NCBI GenBank assembly: GCA_017480285.1
Contig: JAFVAX010000054.1
Location: 1 to 56,217, forward strand
Reading direction: 5' to 3'
DNA: 56,217 nt
DNA from: Paludibacteraceae bacterium
GTDB lineage: Bacteria; Bacteroidota; Bacteroidia; Bacteroidales; Paludibacteraceae
The first letter of the stretch is position 1, and each line of letters opens with the position of its first letter. Below, in pieces: positions 46,746 through 53,985 of the stretch. Position numbers and translations under genes: made by a program. The notes below the pieces were generated by a model. That model made no database searches. It was not told the DNA's origin and saw nothing but the letters and a program-made list of their open reading frames with translations.

Positions 46746-46996
46746 CTTCAAGGCTCTGGTATTGCCTAATTATCCGAACAAGCAACACTTTAGCCCACGC
46801 TGTAGTATATGATACGCCTATTATGCACGTATATTCTCTATACACAACATTGAGCATCTTTGTGCTGCAATGTTTTGGATAATTTATAGAATTTACCAGA
46901 TTCTGAAGAGCCAAAACAAAACGCGTAAGACGCTTTTTATGATGTCCTCCTATTTAACGTCAGAGAGTGACAATATTGATTGATTTATTTATTTTT
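46711..46996 (-). ncRNA. Structured leader RNA B (unnamed), copy before the LPP20/DUF4384/caspase operon
   Basis: It has the same architecture as leader A. A GCGT/ACGC hairpin (46923-46933) is followed by P1 GCTCTTCA/TGAAGAGC (46904-46911 with 46743-46750), P2 CTGGTA/TACCAG (46894-46899 with 46756-46761) and P3 AATTATCC/GGATAATT (46877-46884 with 46768-46775), all perfect. The internal-loop motifs GGCA and GCCT are kept. Within P3 are a hairpin AACATTG/CAATGTT (46868-46874 with 46846-46852) around GCAG...GATG, a nested arm (GTATA/TATAC and ATACG/CGTAT) and GCGTGGGCT (46792-46800). The helices differ in sequence from leader A but still pair. A 73-codon open frame on this strand (46693-46914) is treated as accidental. 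Confidence 0.74.
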
Positions 46997-47002
46997 GCAA
47001 TG

Positions 47003-47034
47003 CAAAAGTAATACAAATTTTTGATAAATACAAA
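47003..47034 (-). promoter_or_regulatory. Promoter of leader B and the LPP20/DUF4384/caspase operon
   Basis: On the - strand, TTTG (47031-47034) and TACTTTTG (47003-47010) are separated by exactly 20 bases. Transcription should begin near 46996. Confidence 0.83.
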
Positions 47035-47119
47035 TAAAAATACATTTTTTCTCATAATATTAAATAAAACAACAAAAAACTCAACCAAATCAATTAGAGA
47101 TATGGTTGAGTTTGTTAGA

Positions 47120-47400
47120 TGTTTAAGATAACTTAGAAATCTTAAATGCCTTAGATAACTTTTTTATTTGATATTTGATATTTGGTTTTTCGTTGTATGC
47201 GTAAGCCTCATGCTGAAATTGTTTCAGCATCTTATCCGTTTAGATTCTGACCTTCGTCAGAATGAGGATTTGAATTGCAACAGAATATAAACTATCAAAT
47301 AAGAGTTATGATATCCTGAAACAAGTTGCTTCGCATCGGCAAGCTGTGCAGGATGAGGATATCAAATATCTAATATAATTTTCAAATATCAATTATCAAA
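47120..47400. repeat. Gene-free stretch filled by palindromic and ATATTTGAT repeats
   Basis: Between the leader-B promoter and the decarboxylase operon, three CCTC-type units are seen. One at 47206-47231 has arms ATGCTGAA and TTCAGCAT, and one at 47243-47267 is inverted with arms ATTCTGAC and GTCAGAAT. The third, at 47312-47358, has its loop enlarged by a GCTTCGCATCGGCAAGCTGT segment. Around them are ATATTTGATATTTGG-like tracts (47165-47185 and 47360-47400). No gene or promoter is seen here. Confidence 0.78.
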
Positions 47401-47410
47401 TAGAATAATA

Positions 47411-48901
47411 TCATCCCAACAATGAGAGCAGGACACCGGCAGCAACGGCAGAGCCGATAACGCCTGCTACATTCGGTCCCATAGCGTGCATGAGAAGGAA
47501 GTTGCTCGGGTTCTCCTCTTGACCAACCTGTTGGCTAACGCGCGCTGCCATCGGCACGGCACTAACGCCGGCAGATCCGATAAGCGGATTGATCTTATCT
47601 TTTGAGAACACATTCATCAGTTTAGCGAGCAAGACACCACCACCTGTTCCGCAAGCAAAAGCCAAGATACCCATAAGAAGTATGAGAATTGTACGGACAT
47701 TGAGGAAAGCTTCAGCGGTTGCGGTTGCGCCAACCGACAGACCAAGGAATATAACAACGATGTTCATCAGTTCGTTTTGAGCAGTCTTTGATAGACGGTC
47801 AACAACGCCACATTCCTTCATCAAATTGCCAAGCATAAGGCATCCGATAAGCGGTGCTGCATCGGGCAAGATGAGAGCCACAACGGCGGTAATCATTATA
47901 GGGAAGATAATCTTCTCTGTCTTGCTGACAGAACGCAGTTGTTTCATCTTTATAGCACGCTCCTCTTTGGTAGTCAAAGCTCGCATGATAGGCGGTTGGA
48001 TAACCGGCACTAATGCCATATATGAGTATGCTGCAATAGCGATAGGACCGAGCAGTTCGGGTGCAAGTTTGGAAGTAAGGAAGATGGAAGTAGGGCCATC
48101 GGCGCCACCAATAATACCGATTGAACCGGCTTGTGCTTCGGAAAATCCCCAACTTGCTATCAGGTCTGCACTTGCGCCACAGAGTTCAAGAACGGGACCT
48201 ATGGAGTTTGCCATAAGGAAAGTAAGGAATATCCCGACCTGTGCCGCTGCACCCAAGAGCAAAGATTTTGGGTTAGCGATAAGCGGACCGAAGTCGGTCA
48301 TAGCACCAACGCCAATGAAAATCAAACAAGGATAAACACCGGCCTTCACACCAATATAGAGCACATCGAGCAGACCTGCATGTTTGAGAATCTCGCCATA
48401 ACTATGATAGTATGGACTATTCTCGTCAAGGAAAGCCGACCACAGTTCGGAGTGGAACATCTCAGCCCCCGGCAGGTTTGTAAGAAGCATACCGAAAGCT
48501 ATCGGAAGCAAGAGCAGTGGTTCGTATTGTTTCTTAATTGCAAGATACAACAAGAAGAACGAAACGAGAATCATTATGACTTGCAGGATACCACTACGCC
48601 ATGCTTTTATGATACGCATGAAGCCCATTGTGCCGAAGAACTCTGCCACATCCGACCATACACTGCTTTTGTGTTGTTGAGCGCATTGAGCAGTAGCATT
48701 GCCACAGACACCTTGTGCTGTTTCCAAACAACATTGTTTGGCTTGTTCGGCACCGCAAGCCTCTGTCTCGGCAAGTTGCTCTGCGTTTTGTTCGCGGTTC
48801 TCTTCCGTAAGTGCGGCATCAAGAGCATTGGCATCCTGCGCAAACATACTGATGCTGCAAACGAAAGATATAATAAGGAATAGATACTTAAAAGTTTTCA
48901 T
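47411..48901 (-). CDS. Sodium-translocating decarboxylase beta subunit with Cys-rich N-terminal extension
   Basis: This 496-aa inner-membrane protein is the ion-pumping subunit of a biotin-dependent decarboxylase (OadB/MmdB/GcdB family). It carries the signature regions [19 protein letters not shown] and [43 protein letters not shown], and about 10-12 membrane segments. The N-terminal 85 residues are extra: a signal peptide ending MFAQ and an acidic segment with five Cys (EACG, KQCC, GVCG, AQCA), presumably periplasmic. It ends the operon with mmdA, gamma and biotin subunits. Methylmalonyl-CoA decarboxylation is inferred from the epimerase gene upstream; oxaloacetate is less likely. Confidence 0.9.
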   Translation of the reverse strand: MKTFKYLFLIISFVCSISMFAQDANALDAALTEENREQNAEQLAETEACGAEQAKQCCLETAQGVCGNATAQCAQQHKSSVWSDVAEFFGTMGFMRIIKAWRSGILQVIMILVSFFLLYLAIKKQYEPLLLLPIAFGMLLTNLPGAEMFHSELWSAFLDENSPYYHSYGEILKHAGLLDVLYIGVKAGVYPCLIFIGVGAMTDFGPLIANPKSLLLGAAAQVGIFLTFLMANSIGPVLELCGASADLIASWGFSEAQAGSIGIIGGADGPTSIFLTSKLAPELLGPIAIAAYSYMALVPVIQPPIMRALTTKEERAIKMKQLRSVSKTEKIIFPIMITAVVALILPDAAPLIGCLMLGNLMKECGVVDRLSKTAQNELMNIVVIFLGLSVGATATAEAFLNVRTILILLMGILAFACGTGGGVLLAKLMNVFSKDKINPLIGSAGVSAVPMAARVSQQVGQEENPSNFLLMHAMGPNVAGVIGSAVAAGVLLSLLG

Positions 48902-48930
48902 TTTACTGCCTTTTTAATGTTTCTAAAACC

Positions 48931-49659
48931 TTATCCTAAAACGACGAGCAGGTCGTCTTGCATTACATTTTGTCCGGCTTGTACGGCTATTTGCTTAACT
49001 ATACCGTCTTGTTCGGCTTTAATAGCATTTTCCATTTTCATACTCTCAAGCGTGAGCAGGGTATCGCCGCGTTTAACAGCCTGACCTTCAGCTACAAGCA
49101 CTTTGATAACCGAACCGGGGAGTGGTGATACCACCTTCGTTCCGCCGGCAGGTGCTACTTGTGGTTTGGGCTGTGGAGCAGGCTCGGCTACCGGCTGTGG
49201 TTTTGCCACAGTTTTGGCAGGTTCAGCTTTTGGGGCTTCTGCTACTCCTTCAAGCTCAAGCTCAAGGAGTTTGTCGTCTTGCATCACATTCTTGCCTGCC
49301 TCAACGAAGATGGCTTTAACAGTACCAGCCTGTTCGGCTTTGACTTGGTTCTCCATTTTCATTGACTCGAGCGACAGCAGTACATCGCCTACGCTCACTT
49401 TCTGTCCGACGCTTACAAGCACTTTCATAATTGATCCTGGCAGCGGTGAAACGATAGTTTGTGTACCTTTTGCAGCAGCAGGTTTAGCAGTGGCAGTTGT
49501 CTGCGGACGACGAATCTGTACTGTCTCTGCTTTTTCTTCTTTTTCAATGTTCACGCGGAATACCGTACCATTGACGGTTACTTCTGCAACATTGTTGTCT
49601 ATTTCATTGACGGAAGTGGTATATGAGTGTCCGTCTATAACAAACTTAAATTCTTTCAT
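48931..49659 (-). CDS. Biotin carboxyl carrier subunit with two tandem biotinyl domains
   Basis: The protein (242 aa) carries biotin between the carboxyltransferase and the membrane pump. It has an N-terminal domain (1-40, MKEFKFVIDGHSYTTSVNEI), a linker, a biotinyl domain at about 67-136 with Lys101 in ESMKMEN, a Pro/Ala/Lys-rich linker (138-172) and a second biotinyl domain at about 174-242 with Lys208 in the same ESMKMEN motif. Decarboxylase subunits of this type usually have a single biotinyl domain (about 140 aa). The two domains differ at many positions, so this is not a recent copy. It sits between the gamma-subunit and beta-subunit genes. Confidence 0.92.
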   Translation of the reverse strand: MKEFKFVIDGHSYTTSVNEIDNNVAEVTVNGTVFRVNIEKEEKAETVQIRRPQTTATAKPAAAKGTQTIVSPLPGSIMKVLVSVGQKVSVGDVLLSLESMKMENQVKAEQAGTVKAIFVEAGKNVMQDDKLLELELEGVAEAPKAEPAKTVAKPQPVAEPAPQPKPQVAPAGGTKVVSPLPGSVIKVLVAEGQAVKRGDTLLTLESMKMENAIKAEQDGIVKQIAVQAGQNVMQDDLLVVLG

Positions 49660-49662
49660 TTT

Positions 49663-49702
49663 TCAGTTATGAGTTATAAGTTACGAGTTATAAGTTATCG
49701 CT
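49663..49702. repeat. TTATAAGTTA/TTACGAGTTA short repeat
   Basis: The unit GAGTTATAAGTTAC repeats in tandem (TTATGAGTTATAAGTTACG, then AGTTATAAGTTATC) in the gap between the gamma-subunit gene and the biotin-carrier gene. It is another family of short repeat in an intergenic spacer of this window. Confidence 0.65.
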
Positions 49703-49707
49703 TACAA

Positions 49708-50067
49708 CTACCTATTAAGGTTGTTCATACCATAGAGTTTGGAGTTCCACGGGGAATACTTACGCTCCACTTGTTTGATGGTTATTTTTGTTGGTTCTTC
49801 GTCGTGAATACCATTATAATAGAGATGCAGAGCCATTGCTATAGCGGCTGTTGCATTACCTGTCAGAGTAGCGGTATCCTCTTTCTCGTCGTGTTTATGG
49901 GCAACGGTCTCGTGCGGGTCGTGAGAAGGTTGAACAGTAACACGGGGTTGCATAAGGTAGCCGAACAACTTGAGTATGTAAATAAGCACTACAAGAAGGC
50001 AGAATACCAAAAGGAAACCAAGCAAGGTAACCATCAAAACATGTCCCCAATTAACAGCTAAAATCAT
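49708..50067 (-). CDS. Decarboxylase gamma/delta subunit (OadG-like membrane anchor)
   Basis: This 119-aa protein has one strongly hydrophobic helix (residues 7-38, VLMVTLLGFLLVFCLLVVLIYILKLFG), a His/Asp/Glu-rich linker (SHDPHETVAHKHDEKED) and a C-terminal region (ATAAIAMALHLYYNGIHDEEPTKITIKQ), as in Bacteroidota OadG-like subunits that hold the complex together. Its place between the carboxyltransferase and biotin-carrier genes supports this. Confidence 0.85.
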   Translation of the reverse strand: MILAVNWGHVLMVTLLGFLLVFCLLVVLIYILKLFGYLMQPRVTVQPSHDPHETVAHKHDEKEDTATLTGNATAAIAMALHLYYNGIHDEEPTKITIKQVERKYSPWNSKLYGMNNLNR

Positions 50068-50190
50068 AGATTTTAATTATTTAAGGATTTAAGATTTAGA
50101 AATTTAAGATTTATGAATTTGTAACGACATCGTAAAAAGCACACGATATTTCAAGTTCAAATCATTAAATTATTAAATCTTTTTAATAAA

Positions 50191-51750
50191 CTAAAGTGGT
50201 ATATTCGAGTGTTTCTTAAGTGGGTTGTTAAGTTTCTTCGATTGCAACATCTCAAAGGCACGAATAACACGAACGCGAGTATTACGCGGTTCGATAACAT
50301 CGTCGATATATCCACGGTTGGCAGCTTGATACGGCGAAGCGAACTTATCTTTGTATTCAGCCTCTTTCTCTGCAATGAACTTCTTCTTCTCTTCTGGATC
50401 CTCGATGGCTTTTAGTGCTTTTGCTTGAAGCACACCGACTGCACCACTTGCACCCATAACGGCGATTTCAGCGTTGGGCCAAGCATAGCAGAAGTCGCCA
50501 CGAAGTTGCTTGCAACTCATAACGATATGACTACCACCGTATGATTTTCTTACAGTAACGGTTACTTTAGGAACGGTAGCCTCACCGTATGCGAACATCA
50601 GTTTTGCACCGTGGTCAATGATACCTGCGTATTCTTGCCCTGTACCACAGAGGAAGCCCGGAACATCAACGAGTGTAAGAATCTGTATATTGAAAGCGTC
50701 GCAGAAACGAACGAAACGAGCGGCTTTTCTTGAAGCATCGCAGTCGAGCACACCGGCAAGCCAGTTAGGCTGATTGGCGATGATACCTGTTGAACGGCCA
50801 TTGAAACGGGCGAATCCACAGATGATGTTCTTTGCGAAATCCTTCTGTACCTCCATAAAATCGCCATTATCAACGATTGAATAGATAATATCTTTCATAT
50901 CGTATGGCTTGTTGGGGTCTGCCGGCACGAGTTCGTTGAGAGCATCCTCAATACGCGAAGGATCGTCGTTGCAAGCAAGAAGCGGAGCCTCCTCCATATT
51001 GTTTTGCGGGATGAAACTTACGAGGCGGCGAACCTGTTGGATAGCATCTTCCTCGTCGGTAGCAACAAAGTGTGTTACGCCTGATTTGGTAGCATGTACG
51101 CGTGCACCACCGAGTTGCTCAACGGTAACATCCTCGCCTGTTACTGATTTTACTACTTTCGGACCGGTGATAAACATATATGAGTTCTGTTCTGTCATCA
51201 TGATAAAGTCGGTAAGTGCGGGCGAATAAACAGCACCACCGGCACAAGGACCAAAGATAACAGATATCTGCGGAACGACACCAGATGCCAATATGTTACG
51301 CTCAAAAATCTCGGCATAACCTGCAAGTGCACAAGCACCTTCTTGGATACGGGCACCGCCTGAGTCGTTAAGTCCGATGATAGGTGCACCCATCTTCATT
51401 GCCATGTCCATCACATTGCAGATTTTCAGCGCCATAGTCTCAGAAAGAGAACCGCCGATAACGGTAGCGTCTTGTGCAAAGACGAAAACCAAACGGCCGT
51501 CTATTGTACCTGAACCTACAGCCACGCCATCACCGAGGAACACTTTTTTCTCCATTCCGAAGTCGGTGCAGCGATGGGTAAGGAACATATCTATTTCTTC
51601 AAAACTGCCTTCATCAAGCAGCATGTTGATACGCTCGCGTGCAGTGAAACTGCCTTTCTCGTGGTGTTTAGCCACTGCCTTTTCGCCACCGCCCTGAAGA
51701 GCCTCGTGGCGCATATCAACTAATTTTTTAAGTTTTTCTTGATTGTCCAT
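50191..51750 (-). CDS. mmdA: Methylmalonyl-CoA decarboxylase alpha subunit / carboxyltransferase
   Basis: This 519-aa carboxyltransferase moves the carboxyl group from (S)-methylmalonyl-CoA to biotin, giving propionyl-CoA. Typical segments are KLVDMRHEALQGGGEKAVAKHHEKGSFTARERI at the N-terminus, the first acyl-CoA carboxyltransferase half with GLNDSGGARIQEG and FGPCAGGAVYSPALTDF, and the second half with DVPGFLCGTGQEYAGIIDHGAKLMFAYGEATVPKVTV and MGASGAVGVLQ. It is the same family as the propionyl-CoA carboxylase beta subunit. The pump genes downstream favour the decarboxylase role. The operon carries no biotin carboxylase, which also fits a decarboxylase. Confidence 0.9.
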   Translation of the reverse strand: MDNQEKLKKLVDMRHEALQGGGEKAVAKHHEKGSFTARERINMLLDEGSFEEIDMFLTHRCTDFGMEKKVFLGDGVAVGSGTIDGRLVFVFAQDATVIGGSLSETMALKICNVMDMAMKMGAPIIGLNDSGGARIQEGACALAGYAEIFERNILASGVVPQISVIFGPCAGGAVYSPALTDFIMMTEQNSYMFITGPKVVKSVTGEDVTVEQLGGARVHATKSGVTHFVATDEEDAIQQVRRLVSFIPQNNMEEAPLLACNDDPSRIEDALNELVPADPNKPYDMKDIIYSIVDNGDFMEVQKDFAKNIICGFARFNGRSTGIIANQPNWLAGVLDCDASRKAARFVRFCDAFNIQILTLVDVPGFLCGTGQEYAGIIDHGAKLMFAYGEATVPKVTVTVRKSYGGSHIVMSCKQLRGDFCYAWPNAEIAVMGASGAVGVLQAKALKAIEDPEEKKKFIAEKEAEYKDKFASPYQAANRGYIDDVIEPRNTRVRVIRAFEMLQSKKLNNPLKKHSNIPL

Positions 51751-51774
51751 AATGAAAATTTTTATTCTAAAAAT

Positions 51775-51893
51775 TTTAATTCAAAGATTCAAAGATTCAA
51801 AAATTCAAAGATTCAAAAATTCAAAAATTCAAAAATTCAAAGATTCAAAGATTCAAAAATTCAAAAATTCAAAGATTCAAAGATTCAAATTAT
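51775..51893. repeat. TTCAAAGATTCAAAAA tract beside the four-helix-bundle gene
   Basis: About 14 near-identical 8-9 base units (TTCAAAGA, TTCAAAAA) fill the gap between mmdA and the four-helix-bundle gene. The complementary form (TCTTTGAATTTTTGAATC) lies on the other side of the same gene at 52328-52347, and a shorter tract is at 23489-23548. Confidence 0.88.
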
Positions 51894-51900
51894 GAAATTA

Positions 51901-52317
51901 TTAGAAAACATCCCGCTCTGCTTCGGAAATAACATGTTTCACCCCTTTTAAGTCAGAAGTCTTTAGATATTGAATAAATTTAGATATTGATTTATTAAGA
52001 GAAAGCACTCTATCTACATAGGTTTTATATACCTCATTGTTGATATATCCAACATCAAAGGCTCTATGTAATTGACTACGCACCTCACCGCAAGAACCTT
52101 TGGCGATATATAAAAAATGCAAAAATTCCCTATTATTATCCCGTTCAAAGCCTTCTGCAATATTATCCATTATTGAGCCAGATGCAGACCTAATTTGACT
52201 GACAAAGCGAAAATCTTTTGAAAATAAATCATTGGCAGTTATAGAGTAAATATCCTTTGCAATTAATCTTGCCTCTTGCCATATAGGTAGATCCTCAAAA
52301 ACACTCAACTTTCCCAT
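51901..52317 (-). CDS. Four-helix-bundle protein (23S rRNA intervening-sequence family)
   Basis: This 138-aa protein belongs to the small four-helix-bundle family first noted in 23S rRNA intervening sequences, and is related in fold to the Avd accessory proteins of diversity-generating retroelements. The motifs are FEDLPIWQEARLIAKDIYSITANDLFSKDFRFVSQIRSASGSIMDNIAEGFERDN and FLHFLYIAKGSCGEVRSQLHRAFDVGYI. No reverse transcriptase, rRNA or template repeat is near. It lies inside the decarboxylase operon between mmdA and the epimerase gene, with TTCAAAGA repeats on both sides. I start it at MGKLSVFEDL (52317); the longer start at 52401 would read through a repeat and into the epimerase gene. Its function in such settings is unknown. 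Confidence 0.88.
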   Translation of the reverse strand: MGKLSVFEDLPIWQEARLIAKDIYSITANDLFSKDFRFVSQIRSASGSIMDNIAEGFERDNNREFLHFLYIAKGSCGEVRSQLHRAFDVGYINNEVYKTYVDRVLSLNKSISKFIQYLKTSDLKGVKHVISEAERDVF

Positions 52318-52320
52318 TCT

Positions 52321-52352
52321 TATTAAATCTTTGAATTTTTGAATCTTGAAAT
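52321..52352. repeat. Second flank of TTCAAAGA-type repeats around the four-helix-bundle gene
   Basis: A short tract (AAATCTTTGAATTTTTGAATC) of the same family as 51775-51893, in the opposite sense on the + strand, sits just before the start of the four-helix-bundle gene. With the longer tract after its stop, it brackets the gene. Confidence 0.72.
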
Positions 52353-52382
52353 AATAAATGAATAAAAATCCCTTTGGAATTT

Positions 52383-52796
52383 TTATTTTGGTTGTTCGCA
52401 AATCTCAGTCAGTACGCCACATGTTGATTTCGGGTGAAGGAAAGCAATCATCAGGTTTTCAGCACCTTTGCGCGGAGCCTTGTCGATAAGCTGAAGTCCG
52501 GCTGCTTCACATTCTTTCAATGCTTCTGCTACATTCTCAACATTGAAGGCAACATGGTGAACACCACCGCGGCCACCGTTCTTCTCAATGAACTTAGCAA
52601 TCGTTGATTCAGGACAGGTAGGCTCAAGGAGTTCGATTTTAGTTTGACCAACTTTGAAGAAAGCGGTCTTAACTTTCTGGTCTGCAACCTCTTCGATTGA
52701 GTAGCATTTGCTACCGGTTAAAAACTCAAAAAATGGGATTGTGGCATCAAGCGAAGTAACAGCGATGCCGAGATGCTCAATATGAGACGGTTTCAT
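52383..52796 (-). CDS. mce: Methylmalonyl-CoA epimerase
   Basis: This 137-aa protein of the vicinal-oxygen-chelate fold interconverts (R)- and (S)-methylmalonyl-CoA. The metal ligands can be seen: His8 in IEHLGIAV, His in GRGGVHHVAFNV and Glu in CGVLTEICEQP. It is the first gene of the operon after a good promoter, and the carboxyltransferase and pump genes follow, so the operon joins the succinate-to-propionate route to sodium export. Length is normal for the family. Confidence 0.92.
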   Translation of the reverse strand: MKPSHIEHLGIAVTSLDATIPFFEFLTGSKCYSIEEVADQKVKTAFFKVGQTKIELLEPTCPESTIAKFIEKNGGRGGVHHVAFNVENVAEALKECEAAGLQLIDKAPRKGAENLMIAFLHPKSTCGVLTEICEQPK

Positions 52797-52874
52797 AAGA
52801 AAAAAAATTTATTGATTATTGTTAATACTATAAAGTTTTCTGCTACCTTGTGCTGTTATTAACACAAAATCATA

Positions 52875-52906
52875 CAAATTTACTAATATTTTTAATAAAA
52901 AACAAA
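52875..52906 (-). promoter_or_regulatory. Promoter of the methylmalonyl-CoA decarboxylase operon
   Basis: On the - strand, TTTG (52903-52906) and TAAATTTG (52875-52882) are exactly 20 bases apart. It is divergent from the promoter at 52951. Confidence 0.83.
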
Positions 52907-52950
52907 AAAAAATCACCTTTGAAAAAAAATCGACATAATATAAAACAAAA

Positions 52951-52982
52951 TTTGTAATTCTTAACATTTTTTGTTATATTTG
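52951..52982 (+). promoter_or_regulatory. Promoter of the nucleoside phosphorylase gene
   Basis: TTTG (52951-52954) and TATATTTG (52975-52982) are exactly 20 bases apart, 54 bases before the start codon at 53037. Confidence 0.83.
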
Positions 52983-53036
52983 CAAAATATCAAATAAAAA
53001 ACAAATTACTTAACAAAAATTTAATACATTATTACT

Positions 53037-53912
53037 ATGAAAACATTTCCGGCATCGCAGTTAATCATCAACGCTGATGGTTCTGCATTTCATTTGCATA
53101 TCCGTCCCGAACATCTTGCGGATAAAGTTATTCTTGTAGGCGACCAAGACCGTGTAAACATGGTAGCCTCGTTCTTTGACAAAGGCAGTATTGAATGCGA
53201 CATTCAAAGTCGTGAATTCCATACCATTACCGGTAAGTTCAACGGCAAGCGTGTATCTTGCGTTTCAACCGGTATCGGAACAGACAACATCGATATTGTC
53301 CTGAACGAACTTGATGCACTTGCCAACATTGACTTCAACACCCGTACAGAGAAGGCAGAGAAGCGCCAACTTGAGATTGTCCGTATCGGCACTTGCGGGG
53401 CTATGCAAGACGATATACCATTAGGCACATTCCTTGTTAGTGTAAAAAGCATTGGTTTTGATGGTGTTCTCTCGTTCTACAAAGGTCGTGATGAGATTGC
53501 TGATTTAGGTTTTGAGAAAGCGCTCGTTGATTTTATCGGCTACCCGAAGAAAGCCGCAGTGCCATACGTTGTAGCAGCAAATCCGGAACTTGTAGAACGC
53601 ATAGCCAAAGACGATATGACCCGTGGTTGCACTATTGCCGCTAACGGTTTCTATGGTCCTCAAGGTCGTGTTCTTCGTTGCGATATTGCAGTGCCTGACA
53701 TCAACGAGAAGATTTCAGCCTTCCGCTATGAAGGTCAGCGTATATGCAACTACGAGATGGAAGGTTCGGCTATTGCTGGTTTGTCGCTACTGATGGGGCA
53801 CAAGGCTATGACCGTTTGTTGCGTTATTGCACAACGCAAAGTGGAAGCCGCCAACACTGACTACAAACCTCGTATCAAACAACTTGTACAGACAGTGCTT
53901 GAGAGAATTTAA
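53037..53912 (+). CDS. Nucleoside phosphorylase (uridine-phosphorylase-like)
   Basis: This cytoplasmic 291-aa enzyme of the PNP/UDP phosphorylase family would split a nucleoside with phosphate for salvage. Family marks are ILVGDQDRVNMVASFFD (phosphate-binding start), SCVSTGIGTDNIDIVLNELDAL, VRIGTCGAMQDDIPLGTFLVS and the base/ribose motif ICNYEMEGSAIAGLSLLMGHKAMTVC. The NYEME motif is shared by uridine and purine phosphorylases. Uridine is the better guess by overall form, but the base specificity cannot be read with certainty. A strong terminator follows it. Confidence 0.9.
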   Translation: MKTFPASQLIINADGSAFHLHIRPEHLADKVILVGDQDRVNMVASFFDKGSIECDIQSREFHTITGKFNGKRVSCVSTGIGTDNIDIVLNELDALANIDFNTRTEKAEKRQLEIVRIGTCGAMQDDIPLGTFLVSVKSIGFDGVLSFYKGRDEIADLGFEKALVDFIGYPKKAAVPYVVAANPELVERIAKDDMTRGCTIAANGFYGPQGRVLRCDIAVPDINEKISAFRYEGQRICNYEMEGSAIAGLSLLMGHKAMTVCCVIAQRKVEAANTDYKPRIKQLVQTVLERI

Positions 53913-53923
53913 GAGATAGGCAC

Positions 53924-53976
53924 ATGGATACTCCTTAAAAATAATACATTGGAAAGGAGTATCCATGATTTTTTTT
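53924..53976 (+). terminator. Intrinsic terminator after the nucleoside phosphorylase gene
   Basis: A perfect 13-bp inverted repeat (53924-53936 ATGGATACTCCTT with 53954-53966 AAGGAGTATCCAT) is followed by GATTTTTTTT. It lies 11 bases after the stop codon. Confidence 0.92.
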
Positions 53977-53985
53977 AAATAGACT

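Noticed and set aside
46693..46914. 73-codon open frame on the - strand
   Set aside because: It lies over leader B and its terminator, has no signal of its own, and the constraint here is on RNA pairing. The matching region of leader A has no such frame.
48131..48883. Long + strand open frame (250 codons)
   Set aside because: It is antisense to the decarboxylase beta-subunit gene, which has clear family motifs.
51739..51951. 70-codon + strand frame with FKNSKIQ repeats
   Set aside because: It is only the translation of the TTCAAAGA repeat tract.
51901..52317. Diversity-generating retroelement suggested by the Avd-like four-helix bundle
   Set aside because: There is no reverse transcriptase, no template/variable repeat pair and no target gene in the window; the protein fits the 23S-insertion type of the family.
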